From Apostichopus japonicus (Eukaryota > Echinodermata > Holothuroidea > Aspidochirotida > Stichopodidae), in contig NC_092572.1 in assembly GCF_037975245.1 (NCBI RefSeq), positions 21,876,489 through 21,936,488 on the forward strand: a DNA stretch of 60,000 nucleotides. The letters run 5' to 3'. Of the stretch, positions 12,330 to 27,300 are shown piece after piece. The position numbers were made by a program, and so were the translations under genes. The number at the start of each line of letters is the position of its first letter. The stretch's first letter is position 1. The notes under the pieces were generated by a model. The model did no database searches. It had not been told where the DNA came from and saw only the letters and a program-made list of their open reading frames with translations.

Positions 12330-15300
12330 ATGGCACCGTTGAAGATTACAATAGCTCTTTTTACAGTCATATTGACGGGTAAGTATCTCAATGTCCATGG
12401 TGGACCTTACCCAATCTCATCAAAAGCGTAACATGACAGGCAATTAGCAGAAAGAATATAATTAAAAAATTGAATAAACGTTAGCTTCAATAAGAAACTA
12501 ATCAAGACTGTTTTTTAGTATGCCCGTACAAAGAGGCGTAGAAAAGTTTTGAAATTCGGACGCACTCCTCCCCCCCCCCCCCTCTTCACCGCCCTCCTAC
12601 CCAACAAAAAGCATACATATATTCCCTACTCATAAATGTTCTATCTTTCAATCACTTTTGGCTAATTTATTTTTACAAACATTTAAGTTTCGTCGATTTG
12701 TTTTACAGGAAATTTCGCCTGTACCCGTAGCTTACAAATGTTTGTTTTCGAAAAGGGAGAGACAGGCCACATTCCATGCATTATACGAGGAGAGTCCCAA
12801 GCATACTTCTGGAAAATTGGTAAAACTTTTCAAGACAGTAAACCTTTGGCAACATTTATTCATGACAAATCGAACAAATTTGCTAATGAAACGTTCGGGA
12901 AGCACACAGTTCTTGAAGACGGTACTTTGGTAATTTATCGTATGACCTACACTGACGAGGGGAATTATCACTGTCGTGTAGCAACTGAATCATCTAAATA
13001 CTATAGCAGCGTCGCTGTGTTTTTAAAAGGTAAGTAGGTTTGTTAAATAGCACGATTAGATGAGCACAATTTCCATAAAAACATATATAATGAAATTACC
13101 GATCGAGATACAACATCGTCTATCGAGTGATCGATCAAAGTACATGCATAACTTAGCTCCGAGCTAACACATACTAAATCCACGTTTGTTTCAAGTTAAG
13201 AAATTTAATATGAATTCTTTACTTATATAAATATAAATATTTGCATATTAAATCATATAAAGATAACATTTTAACATACCATTTATTTCCTATAGCTTTT
13301 CGCAATGGTTCCACGTTTGGAATCGCAGGATGTGAGTCAAATTCAAATTGCAGATTGCATACAAAAGTTGGCTCACTGACTTGTGAAGCTGCTTTCGTTT
13401 CGTCACAACTAAGGTTGAGATGGCTCAACAATTCCATAGAACTTGAAAGCTATGAAAAAACAATGACAAATGATGACGACTCATTTAACGTATCCAGCAC
13501 TTTTTCGGTTAACGATGAAAGTCCTTCAATACTCATTTGTGAGGCTTACGGTGAAGCAATGGAGTCACAGCATATACTTATTGAACTCACGGACGAAACA
13601 GAAAGTAAGTATAAAGAGAGCATCATGTCACTAATTTAAACTTCAATAAGAAAATTCTAATCGTTTTTCGTTCGTAACTCAACCAACTTCCATTGCAATC
13701 CCGACAGATTCGAATCAGTCGCTCCATGACAAATTTACAAAATGTAGAGGACCATCGCTTGGTTATTACTATGCATAAAACTGTGGAATTCGTTTGTTAA
13801 AACCCAAGACTTATCGCCTGGTCACCTCTAGGTACGAGTCCCTTTGCAAATATGTTTCCTTGCCTCTTTAAAGGGTGTGAAGACTCGCGCACAAAGAAAC
13901 GTCTCATGCCGGTAATCTGACCTAGTTTCGAATGAGGTATAACAGAAGTGTTAGACATCACCATCGATCCCAGAAAATACACACACAGTTTGCTACTGTT
14001 GGTAATTATACACTAGTGTACAGTGAATACATACAGCTACGGTCAATACCCACAACACAGTGTGCATAGCAGCGATGGACATCTCAGGTCTAGATAAAAG
14101 ATAACAAGTTATCACGTTTCATTACTGTCTGCATTTTGTAGCGACAAGAAGAAAACGTCATTTGCAAGCAACGGAAAATTAACTTTTTCAGAGCACGGCA
14201 CAAGGTTTGGGGCGAGTCTTCAATGCCTTTAAAGCTTTCTTTGCTATATTGCACTCAGTTCTTATTATATGCAAACATTGCATCAAATGTCCTAAATTGC
14301 AGTATTGCGATTGTGCTATTATATTGTAACGCCGCCAACGTCTGGTAGTGTAAAACCTGTCTCGAAACCAACCTGAGGAGGGTAGGGGAGGTAGATGGGG
14401 GACGGGTACAGATTAACTCTAAATCAGGAGGCAGACACCAGAGTTGTAAGATTAATAAAAGTATAATTTCTCATCTCGTTCTACATCTACAGCGTATAAT
14501 ACAATATTTACATTTGCCCAATATAACGCACTGGGGTCGGGCACAACCCAATGATAGACATGGCTAAGTTAGACTGGGCTGCGCAAGGGTCGGGCAGTCT
14601 AGACGTCTGCAATCCACCGGTGTCGGGCAGCACAGGCTTCGGGCATTCCGCTTGACTCGGGCAGCGCAGGTGTCGGGCAATCCGCTGGACTCGGGCAGCG
14701 CAGGTGTCGGGCAATCCGCTGGACTCGGGCAGCACAGAGATGTGGGCACTCTAAAATGCTTAAACACATTTGTTTGGACTTAGCAAATATCAAAGGCTTT
14801 ACCACGAGCCGCCGGAAGGAAAGTTCCTCGTCTTGCACTCGACCGACTCTCCGACCCTCTGACTCACTCATTTACGAAAGAACCCTGCATTAAATACCCC
14901 GGAAATAACCCCCGTTTACACACGTCCGTACATAAACTGTAAAAAAGGCTTAGACCAATCAGGGACTACTTGTATATATAACTACGGTGAGTTGCGACCA
15001 ATGGGATCGACTCACACACCCACCGCCGTGCCTGCCTATGCCAGTCACGGGAATACATCGATATAGCAAAATTACGTAATCAGTTCCTGTTCCGGATAAA
15101 CATCTCTCGTTACCTCCGCGGAGCGCAACAGATGTTACTCCTGAGGGAGCGAAACGTATCTCACTAAGGAAAAGTCGTAGCTTTCCGCTACATTTCCCCC
15201 ACCCGAGCTACAAATGCGTCCTCGCATTTTCTATACCCAAAAACTAACTAACAATACAACAATTAATTAAAAATTGGTTCCTCTTAAAACAAATCACTTA

Positions 15301-18300
15301 ATTTACAATGTAAAGTGAGGGCAAGAACGTATGAGTTTAAGAACCAATCGTTTCAGCTTGAGTAACTCCTAGTTACAGTACATTGTTTACCAAAAATAGC
15401 ACGAAATAAGCATGAAAAGAAAATCAACTTACGTTTGATAAGAACATAAAGAAGGTAGTGAAAGAGGGTCCGTAAGTAAAATGTTAAACATAAAAATACG
15501 AAGTGTCCGTTCAAAAAGCACATAATTATCCACTTTTGTTCAATAAACAAAAACAAAATGCTGTGACACAAATGTTGTCCAAGTAAAAATAAATTTAAGT
15601 AACGAGAATACATGTGTCCATACAAAGAAACAACGTTTTGAAACAATTTTCCGTGATGGGTCTGGTTAACTTCGTTCCCGGCGATAATTTCGCTAATCAT
15701 TCAAAACGGAATAAGCGTCCACAGAAAATTACAGGTTACGAAACCATGTATATAGAATGTTCTCTCCGGTATATAGAATAGAAAGAAATTATTTACAAAG
15801 TAACTGAAAGTTCGTTTCGCTGAAGGGTTGGTTGTCTTTAAAATTTCTCTACAGTTACGTAGATCCTCCCATCCTGGAGTACCACCGTTGAAATCCTCTC
15901 CTTTGGTTGTCTGTCGTCGTTATTACCCACCATCGGTCTATTCGCATCTTCTATGGCCTTTTTTTTTCAGTTAGGCGAAACAAAGGTGCGCAAATATGGG
16001 AGAATCCCTTTACAAATCGGCGATAGTATGAACATAACCCGACGAAACTACGCACTTCCGTAGTGGAACAGGGAGTAGGCCACTCTAGTACACACCGGAC
16101 TTTCTCAGGGTCAGGGGCGATTCCTTCGCTTGAAACGACATGTCCTAGGTAGTTGACCTCCCTTAGGAAAAGATTACACTTTTTCGGGTTGAGCTTTAGT
16201 TTCGCCTCACGAAGCCTTTGAAAAACGCCAGCAAGTCGTTTAAGAGTTTTCTCGAAGGAGTCTCCATATACGATGACGTCATCAAGATACAGCAAACACG
16301 TTTGCCACTGCAGACCCTTTAACACCCTCTCCATAAGTCTCTCGAACGTCGCCGGGGCGTTACAAAGTCCAAACGGAAGCACCTTAAACTGGAATAGACC
16401 ACTTCCGGTAACGAAAGCAGTTTTTGGACGGTCGCGTTCGTGAACCTCAACCTGCCAGTACCCGCTCGCCAGATCGAGCGTTGAAAACCACTTTGCCCCG
16501 GAAAGAGTGTCTAGGGTGTCGTCAATTCGGGGTAGGGGGTACGAGTCCTTCTCGGTTACGTCATTTAGCTTCCTGTAATCGACACAGAACCTAGTGGAGC
16601 CGTCTTTCTTTTTCACTAGTACTATCGGTGACGCCCAAGCACTCATCGAAGGCTCGATAATGTCATGGTCAAGCATTCTCTCCACTTCTATTCGAGCCTC
16701 ACCCTTACGGTGTATCGGGAGTCTACGTGGCGCTTGGCGAATTGGTCTTGCCGCCCATGTGTTAATCTGATGTTGCACCAGGTCTGTTCGTCCGAGGTCC
16801 TCTTTTGATCTAGCAAAAACATCGGCATTGGCTGCAAGGCATTTCCTGACTTCACCGGCTTGCGCCTCGGTTAATTCAGTACAACTTCGCAATGCAAGCT
16901 CCTCTAAAGGTTCTGTCAACTGAGTAGGCCCAGTAGGCGGTACACCATCACCCCTATTTCTTCCTTGCAGGGTTCTACAGCCCACAGACGGATTGTTTTC
17001 TATTACTTCTGCAGAGTAGCATTCACCTACGAGTGTTCCCTCATACAGTGTAATAGGTCGGTTCGACGGGTTCATCAGTCTCAGCGGTACCAGCTCATTT
17101 GAGGGGTCTACGAGTATCTTGGCAACCATCACACCATGTCTTTCGGTAAACCTTTCGTTACACTCCACTACAGCAGGTACCTCGACTCCAGCCATTCTTG
17201 GAATTCTCGCTGCTACCATTTTCTCGCTTTCCTGGGGGATCACTACCGTTTTAGCTATCACAACCCTACAACCATCGAAATTCTTTTCGATGTTGTCATG
17301 TTGTATACCTCTAATGGTCAGCTCCCCTTTCCCAGCGTCAATGGTACAGTTATACCTCTGAAGGAAATCGTAACCCAAAAGTGCATCGACATCGATGTCT
17401 GCTACCCAGATCTCATGCTCTACTGCAAAGCTACCTACTTTCAACTGGAGACTACCACACCCCGAGAACGCGAGGGGTCTACCGTCTGCAACAGCCATGT
17501 CGAGAGATACATCCTTGAGCTCCAAAGTCTTTTTGGCGGACAATTGCTCAAAGAATCCCGTTCGCACTACCGTCAGGTCAGCTCCGGTGTCGACAAGTAA
17601 ACTCACTTTGACACCCTCTAGCTCTCCCTGTACGTACAAACCTCTCGCACCTACAGACCGCAACCTCTTCCATGAGAGTGGTACATTGACGGGCTTACCA
17701 TGTGGACTAGTCGATCTTTGCCCTACAAGACCGACTTCTCCTCGTTTTCCTGTTTCTTTGTCTCCTCTGCAGGGATAACATATTTCAGGGGGGAAGGGCA
17801 GTTCCTCCGAATATGGCCCATCTCTCCACAGTTCCAGCATTTGATAGTTTTCCGCCTTTCTTGGCCTTCCTTTGACACATTTGTGTTGTTCACTAAGAGC
17901 AGTTTCTGTAGCTGTTTAGTAAGTTCGGAAAATCCTTCGGTCATTGCTGTCGCTAGTGTTTTACTAATATCATCTATCGCACCACACTTGTTTTCCTGAC
18001 CTTCTGTCTTCTCTGATACAACTCTTACTACAGCCCTCTTCTGGGTGTCCTTCCTCTGTTCGGAGAGGGTGAAGGCCTCCAGCTCGGCTGCAATGCTCAC
18101 TGCTTCCTCCAGGGTCTTGGGTCTTGACTGATATATCTTCCATCTGATGTCACGGTCGCTTATGGCATCTATAAAGAACTCTTTTGATAGGGTCTCCTTC
18201 ATCTCAATAGAGGCATTAGGGTAAGCACGGGAGAGAAGTCGCTGTATATCATGGGCCAGTTCTGGAATACTCTCCCCCTGTTGTCGGGTCCTGTTACGTA

Positions 18301-21300
18301 AGAGCGTTCTGAATAGTTCTGTCTGGTTAGCTCTCCCGAATCTTTGTTCGAGCGCATCCGTGAGAGATTCAAATCTTCTTCTCTTCGATGCATCAAGATC
18401 AGCAAGGACAGCCTGTGCTGGGCCCCTCAGGCTTGCCGCTAGTTGTAACGCCCTTGTTCTCTCATCCCAACCGTTTAGTTCTGATATTAGCTCAAACTGA
18501 ACTATGTAATCCTCCCAGGGTGTTGAGCCATTAAATGAGGGCGCTGTTACCCTAGAAACACTCAAATTGGGGGCCTGGGGCTCATACTGCGGGTGCCACA
18601 TTCTTTGCCGACTGATTTTTTTCATCATTGCTCATAGACAACCTTCGATTATTCCCTTCCTCCCGCCATGGATACCCTGGTCTCATACCTGGTCGCAATT
18701 TGTTTGTTCTAAAACGCCCCCGGTCGTAGGCCGGAGCGCTTTCATATGCCTCTGTCGGCTGCTGCATTACCATTTGTTCCCTTGGGCCACCCCGTGGTTG
18801 CCATCTACTCGCCTCCAGGGCATCCTCTCTAGCTGTCCTCTTGTATCCCTGGTTCATCAACGGACGGCGGTCTTCGTCTCCCCAAGCTTCACCACGTTCG
18901 TCGGCCAATTCATACGATTTGCCTACCGTCGGGCGACGGTTTTCGTCCCTCAGAGCCTCTGGACCCACAAGAAAGTCAGCCAACCTGTCGCCGTCCCCTT
19001 TATCTCCCCAGCCAGGCTCGTCTTGATATTTCGTCGTTTGTATCGGCCCTCCACATGATCTCGGTCTAACTGGCACGTTCAGAGGATCGAATTCATCCAC
19101 ATCAGGGATGTTCTCGTCCGGAAGTGACCACGTAGCCGGCTCATTCACCACAGACTGTTCAAAAGGGTTAGTCCCAGACATCTCGACTCGGTCCAGACTA
19201 CCAGATAGGCACTAGAATCCCACCGTTGCCACCAATGTAACGCCGCCAACGTCTGGTAGTGTAAAACCTGTCTCGAAACCAACTGGAGGAGGGTAGGGGA
19301 GGTAGATGGGGGACGGGTACAGATTAACTCTAAATCAGGAGGCAGACACCAGAGTTGTAAGATTAATAAAAGTATAATTTCTCATCTCGTTCTACATCTA
19401 CAGCGTATAATACAATATTTACATTTGCCCAATATAACGCACTGGGGTCGGGCACAACCCAATGATAGACATGGCTAAGTTAGACTGGGCTGCGCAAGGG
19501 TCGGGCAGTCTAGACGTCTGCAATCCACCGGTGTCGGGCAGCACAGGCTTCGGGCATTCCGCTTGACTCGGGCAGCGCAGGTGTCGGGCAATCCGCTGGA
19601 CTCGGGCAGCGCAGGTGTCGGGCAATCCGCTGGACTCGGGCAGCACAGAGATGTGGGCACTCTAAAATGCTTAAACACATTTGTTTGGACTTAGCAAATA
19701 TCAAAGGCTTTACCACGAGCCGCCGGAAGGAAAGTTCCTCGTCTTGCACTCGACCGACTCTCCGACCCTCTGACTCACTCATTTACGAAAGAACCCTGCA
19801 TTAAATACCCCGGAAATAACCCCCGTTTACACACGTCCGTACATAAACTGTAAAAAAGGCTTAGACCAATCAGGGACTACTTGTATATATAACTACGGTG
19901 AGTTGCGACCAATGGGATCGACTCACACACCCACCGCCGTGCCTGCCTATGCCAGTCACGGGAATACATCGATATAGCAAAATTACGTAATCAGTTCCTG
20001 TTCCGGATAAACATCTCTCGTTACCTCCGCGGAGCGCAACAGATGTTACTCCTGAGGGAGCGAAACGTATCTCACTAAGGAAAAGTCGTAGCTTTCCGCT
20101 ACAATATCCATACAGTTTCTTGGTGTCTATCCTTCAGATAACCCATGCGTCATGTAAAATTTACCTCATTTAATGCAGGTCCAGCAACAGAGGCCCTCAC
20201 ATCGACGTGGATGCTAATGAGCATCGTGTTTATCGTTGCATTTGTCATTATAGCGATCTGCTTGGTGGTAATTCTACTCAAAAAATACAAAGGTTTGTGA
20301 ATAAATTCATTAATAATGTATCAGTATAGTTCCATGCTCATATAAATCGTTCCCTGGCATCTAGGAGTGAATCTATACGGTTACAAGCTTGTTCGCAAGT
20401 TATTTGTTGCAAGTCTTTTATTTGTTTAGGTTTTTGCCCGCTTGTTTTTTTTGGGGGGGGGGGTGGGGCAGGGGTTCTTGTCAAGAGACTAGATCATTTA
20501 CAAATATTGTGCTCAAATACTTTTTAAATCAAAGTAACAAATACTTAGTTTGTTATTCTTTTTATTTTGTTTATGTTAACTTATTTATGTAAAATTAATG
20601 CGTACCCAAATTTCTAGTTCCAATAGTTCTAGAAACAGCGATGTTTGTGCGACACTTTTCATCTTTTCATGTATTTGTGGACACTTTACGTTATGTCTTA
20701 TTGTTAAAACTTACCTTCAATATACGGTATTTCTTCATAACTAGATCAATCTAAAAAGGAAAATCCAATTACGTAAGTTCATGATTTTTCATTATTTCCT
20801 GAAATATACCCAATTTAGTCGGCCTATTACACGTTAAAGGTGAATAATACGATACCTATGCCATGCATACGGCGAACGATTTGAAAGAATGTCTACCTGG
20901 GTTTACATAACGAGGGAGTGACGAACAACTACCCATTGCGCACATTAACAAAAAGGATCCTTCTTCTGTTTCACTCCAATAAATCGAAGACTGAACTTTA
21001 AATTAGTTTGAAATTAACTAGAACACGCACTTAGACTAAAATTATTTTGCCACAACTAACAAAAATGAAATCGTATCACGCTACGAAAGGAAAACTTGCT
21101 TCAAAAATATATGATATTACTTTTTTTTTTCTCGGAAAGTACAACTATACATGAAGCTCTACTTAAGTGTGAGACAAAAATAACTTCCAAAACACTTTGT
21201 AGGAACAAATTATTGTTTATCATTTTATATATCACTGCTTCATATACGTGTAACTGTTTTTTCTTCTTTCTAAAAATCCAAGCGAAGGGGAAGAGACACA

Positions 21301-24300
21301 GGTACTAAACGAGGTACTTGGAAACTTTATACTCGATTCTGATTTGTATTTTATAAGTCAAGGAAACTCTTTCTGTTTATTGTTTTCTATCATTCTCAAA
21401 TTCTCAAGAAGTGTCATAATTATCATTAGTTTATTTACGTACATATCAGTGAGTGTTTGAATATAATTCAGGTTATTTTTGCTAAGCTTATGAATTAAGA
21501 AACACAATGTCTATAGGTCGTTAAACTGCGGTACTATGCTTCAGAGTCAAGTAACATTCCCATTTGAAGAATAATTATAATTGTCAAACCTTAACAGAAG
21601 TGTTGGGAAAAACGGACGAATCCTCATCCAGTACTTAAAAGATTGTTCACCTGAGTGAGTCTTCGAAATGTTGATTGTAGAAAGTCCTTTATTTTAAGAT
21701 AAATGAGGACTGTGGATGAATATCCACAAGTCTCACCATTCGGATGTGTACAAACCATGACAATTTCATGTCAATTGACCAATCTGACAAATATAGCTGT
21801 CGACAATTGAACTAAAATTGATAATGAATTATTGATAACACGTGACTCGTTCTATGACGCTTTCGTTTCACACGTGTGTTATGTTTATTTCCCCGCAGAC
21901 GCAAAAACAAGAGAATGAACAGCTTCAGAAATCTTTAGATGTAAGTAATACCAGACGAAGAATAATTATAACTGTCAGTCCTTACCAGAGGTGTCGGTAT
22001 AAACGGACGAATCCTCATCCAGTACTTAAAAGATTGTTCACTTGAGTCTTCAAAATATTGATTGTAGAAAGTCCTTTATTTTAAGATAAATGAGGACTGT
22101 TGATGAATATAAGTCTCACATTATGGATGTGTACAATCTTGACATTGGCATGTCAAATTGACCAATCTGCCCAAATATAGCCGTGTATAAATTGCACTTA
22201 CATCGAAAATGAATTCTCGAAACACGTGACTCGTTCTATGACGCTTTCGTTTCATGCTTGTGCTATGTATATTTTCCCCGCTGACGCATAAACGAGAGAA
22301 TGAACAACTTAGGGAATCTTTAGATGTAAGTAATACGGCATCTCTTTTTCTCTCTGTCTCTGTTTATGGAGTCATTGCTAATAAGTTTTAATACAAGAGT
22401 AGACTTGAAGATCAGTTTTGATAATAAGGAATTACGAGTATAGGCACTGCTATACACCCATACAAAACAGATCACAATTTGCTTGAATATATCGATGTAA
22501 CACCAACATTTAGGAAACAATCGATCTATGCACAATCCAAGATCGAAACAACAACAATAGAAATAAAGAAGCACTAAAATGTTTTGGAAATTTTTACCAG
22601 AGTGCAGAAATTAATTCCCATTTCACCAGTTACATAAATTCATTCCGTATTGACAACAAAATAAATTTTGCAATGAATGCTATATATTTCTTCATTCATG
22701 TTACTTTTGTATCGGTATGTGCTATAGTGTTCTTGTTGTTTTTGTCAATAGACCTCTGAGAAGGAAAGCAACAGTCGCCAGAAAAGCTTAAAGATAACAA
22801 GCTCCCACTCTGGTTAACTATATGTTATTAACTTGACATTTAGTTCCAATCTGATACTTTCGAAATGATAATTGATAGGTTTTCTTTAAAAGACTTGCAA
22901 GATAGTTGTCACATTAGAATAGTATAATTTAGTTAATTTGAATGTTTATGACAGAAGAAGTCAATCTGTCAGCTGTTTATTTTAGAAAGTTTTTCAAGTA
23001 TCTTTTACTTTAGTCAATGCTGGTTGTTGTTGTTGGAAAGTAGTATCCAGGGATGTAGGACAATTTACATAAACCCTAATCCCTCTATTCACTACAAAAA
23101 TACAAGGTAGCATAATTGAGTATGTATACAAAAGAAACATTACCAGGTCAGGGCATACTTAATATAATACAAAGGTACATGGTAGCATAGCATAGCTAGT
23201 GCACACAAAAGAAACCTACCAGGGCAGGACATAATCAAGATGACAATGTATTGTATTGCCAAGTTATGCTAATTGATGCACTAGTAATTATGCGTGACAT
23301 CACATCCAGCCAGTGAAGTGAGTGTTGGATAAGATTTTTATTCACTCTCCAAAATATCATCATCGCATTGAGTCCTGCTATATCTCTTAGCTGAAAAAGA
23401 CGGAGCTACAGTAGTGTGATTTTCATATCATGGGGCACAGGATCCTATATATAGGATACCTGTATTGAAGCCTGGGCTAGTATACTGTAATTTATAACTG
23501 GCATTTAACTGTGGAATCTGAAAACAATTATTTCCTGGAGACTCCAGATTCACTCAATATGTAGTGTTCTGGATAGGGCAGCTTGTCGGCAGCGTTGGAA
23601 TGAGAGTACATTACCTGACCGGATAAAATATAGCTGTATTGCAGAGCTCGTCTGACAGTTTAAGAACTGGCACCATTTGCCACTCTCCTCACATTGAGTC
23701 GAAGACCGGAAGCTTTTGAGGATAGTTTTTTTCACCGACTATAACACCTACCACAACCTGATATCAGCAGCCACGTGTCAACAAGTATTGTCAACATCTT
23801 TAGGCAATATTCGTCATAGTGACAACTCAGAATTCATTTTTTTTTAAAGATAAATGTTAAATCAGAATTTCATGATGTAAAGGGGGGGGGGAAGCTCTTC
23901 AGACTAGAAGAGGTAGTCTCATTCTTTTGTAGAGAAAAGAATATCCTATAAATATATATATTAAGACTAAATTTATACGTACCAGTTTGCTCTCTCGCAA
24001 TTGAAAAAGATCCAGGGGTATCAAAACTTTGGAAAGTCTTAAACTTTTCAGTAGTTAAGCTAAATCTAGCATATGTCATCCTCTGGTAAAGATTGCGCCA
24101 AAGCAATCGGTTATCTAAGTATTCAGGAGTCATATGTGTTCTTAAGGAGTATTACAGAGCGCTGTAACCTTTATTTTCCATGTTCCTTTTTTTATTCTTT
24201 TAAGGAGAAAGTTCCTCCTCAATAAATACATATTCACTTAAGCAGTTGAATTTATAAAACTTGTTCTGTATTAGTTGGTTGGAGTATTTCTTTTTTACAT

Positions 24301-27300
24301 TGCATATTGATTTTGGATAGCCGCTAGGCGAATGTGTCGCATTGCCACTTGCATTCTTTTTGTGGGTGACAATAGTAACGTATTAATTTTAAATGTTTGA
24401 TTGCTTCACCTTAATGAAGATCCGCTATTACATATAACCAGTTTTAGGTTTGTTTTAGTATAGTCTTAAATGATTAGATGTTCTCTCTATTCAAGGACAT
24501 ACATAATTTGATTAAGTGTCACCTAATGGTATAAGTAGGTTAAGAGACGATAACAAGAGTTTTGGACTGTGCACATCACTATCTTGCAGTCACCACAACC
24601 TTCTATCCTTTCTGGTCTTTCCAGAGAGGTGTAAGAACTCCTAGTCTTTCAAAGGGTTGGTCAATTTTGCTAGTGCATTAGCTAACGAGTTAGAAGATAA
24701 AGAAACAGTATAAAATTTAGCCGAATTGGAATGCGTGCGAGTACATACTAAGCGCAAGCGATTGTGTATTTTTGTCGAAACTTGGGAGCTTTTTTCATTA
24801 ACAGCGTTAATCATTTAGGAAGGTCAATGAGCTGTTACTTAATCTAACTTGATAAAGATATGTACATGCAAAAATATTAATAGTCCTTTGGCACGGAGTG
24901 TCAAGGTAAACAATGTCTGAGTCTGTATTTCCTGTATATGCTTAATGATTTGATTGTTATTTTTCTTTAATACTTTTAAGTAGATGTGATAACGTTTTCC
25001 AGTTAAATTTTAAAGTTGTTGATAAAGCATCGTATCGATAATGGACATACCGAAATCGGATAAGATACATTACAAAAAGTTGTCAATGCATTGCATCAGA
25101 AACATATTTTACATTTCACGTTAAATTGTAGTATCAGTTAATCACGATTCATGCAGCGACAAAACAATATATTACATTGTTTAATAATGGGATATACTTA
25201 GGCCTACCCATTAGTTGCAGACAATACTTGAAAAGTAAAGTTGGTGTAAATTTCTCTTTTACAGACTGTTATTACGGAGTTCGCCGAAAGAAGCAAACGA
25301 GCTAAATCTCTTGCCAAAAAGGTCAGTTTATATTTTAAGGCAAGAGCAATGCCAGGTGAATAATTAAAGAGGCAAAAAAAAAAACCTATGCTAACCAATT
25401 AATTTGTTTTTTGTGAATAAACATATATATATATATATATATATAATTGAAATTGTTTGAAAATGAATATAATCGGTGGTCATCAGTTGAGCTTCCAATG
25501 ACAACCAGTTTTTTCTGCTTTATCTTATATATATTAGGACGAACCTCAAATCTTTTTACGTATAAGAGGTGAAAAACGACAGGAGAGTATAGAAAGCATT
25601 ATTCGGCGAAACTTGGTTCTTAAAGAAATGGTAAGACTCATTTATGAATTACCAATTTCACATTTAGTACTTTACGAAGTTATTTAAACCTAAACTATGA
25701 TCGATTTTGAAACTACAAAGTTAAATACAAAAATAATACAACTGCTACCTCAAAATATGTTCATTGGCTACAAAACATCATTTCTGTATACTGTTTCAGT
25801 CGCCCTTTTTATTACCCAGTGACGCATTTGGGATAACAGGTTAAAAAACAATACAACGAACTAAAGTTGCTACCAGTGTAAGAGGAAGTTGCTAAGGTCT
25901 TTTCCATTGTTCTTAGTTCTAAATTTATAAACTAGTATACATGTAGATTATTTAGATTATGTCCTATATGTGAAACATTAAAGCTTTGCATCTTAGACAT
26001 TATCGAAATACTTTCTAGAATATAAAATAATTTATAAATATATCTTGTATGAAAATTGTTATACAACGTATTCCAGTTTGCTTAGAGAACGTAGAAAATG
26101 TTTGTCGATGTGCATTTTCTTAAATAACATATATTATGCTGTTTAGAAAGAGACCTTTAAATTGACCAGAATTTTCACACCGGAAGAGGAACAAGACAAA
26201 GTCTTTAGTCATCTTGAAGATATTGTACAGGTTAGTTAGTGTAATTCATGTCCTTGGTTTATTGCAACAACAAAAAAATTCTGAAACCAACGCTAAATGT
26301 TCTGAACAATTAATTAACACTTACTAACTGTCTATTTTTTTTAAATTGGTAATTTTGCACTTCTATAGAAACATATCATACACGTAGATTTTTTTCTTTG
26401 CAGATAATAGAATAGTAAGTTTATACTTGTGCCAAGGGTTGTCGCGTACTTTTATCTGTATTTTGTGTAAGGCTGATAGTAGCAGATCAAATCCTATCAA
26501 ATCAAATCGAATCACAAAATACATTTGCCGTTGCTGTCATAGTTTTGAAATAAGTTGTATTTATATTTGGATTGCTTGGATTTGGATTGATAATGCTAAG
26601 AAACGTTAATTAGGAATGGCTACTTGAAAACGTTTTCTATACATTTTCAGAGCGCTGTTGATGGAAATATGGTATGCATTGTTGCATTTGGCACTCCAAA
26701 AAGTGGTAAGACTTTTACCATGTCAAACTATGATTCGTCGGCAAATGAAAGTCAAGGAATTATTCCACGAGCTATTGCCAACATATTCGAGTGTGAGAAA
26801 GATTTACAGAAGAAGGGATTTGAGGTAAGAATTATCTTTTTTAAGTAAAAAATAACATTTTCTTGGTATGCTTTAGAACATCATCAATCTTATTTCTTTT
26901 AATCCTTAGATATTATCACTTAATATCACTTTGTTATAAGTCCCATCATACTATATCACCTACTAATATATAATTGATTTTACTATATTGAGCGACACTA
27001 CTATACTTGATTTTACTATATAGAGCAACACAGATCTCATTATCTGTAAGGCAGAAGGTTGAGCAAAGTCAATAAACAAACGTTTAATATTTCCGTATGC
27101 ATAAAATTCATATCACAGAATATACCTCCGTTGAAATCGTTCATAATCGCTTTTAACATATGTCAACACAGGTAAAGATATTGGCTACTCACCTTGGGAC
27201 TTATTTAAAGGACGGCGAGGAATCCTTCAGGTTTTACGAAATGAGCAGCAGCGAATCAAAGGAGCAAACTGAAATCACAGTGAAAGGGCTTAAGGTTGGA

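Larger units (their letters stand above)
14325..20103 (-). mobile_element. Ty3/Gypsy-type LTR retrotransposon, internally deleted, in a gene B intron
   Basis: Two 868-bp LTRs bound minus-strand gag and pol. A 4-bp duplication ATAT flanks it (14321-14324 and 20104-20107). The paralogous intron in the right arm (near 41,880) has the same sequence uninterrupted with a single ATAT, which is the empty site. Pol has protease then reverse transcriptase, as in Ty3/Gypsy, but RNase H and integrase are absent: only about 760 bp remain between the RT and the 3' LTR. The copy is therefore non-autonomous. It lies antisense to the host gene in the intron between the second Ig and TM exons. Confidence 0.93.

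Noticed and set aside
14508-14871. Three overlapping minus-strand frames, repeated at 19419-19782
   Set aside because: They lie wholly inside the LTRs, are identical in both, and their periodicity comes from the 34-bp minisatellite.
17119-19058. Plus-strand frames of 80-163 codons over the LTR element
   Set aside because: Antisense shadows of gag and pol; no domains.
22752-22812. Possible extra coiled-coil exon reading TSEKESNSRQKSLK
   Set aside because: It ends in phase 1 on a weak GTTAAC, while the neighbouring exons need phase 0. No partner exon corrects this.
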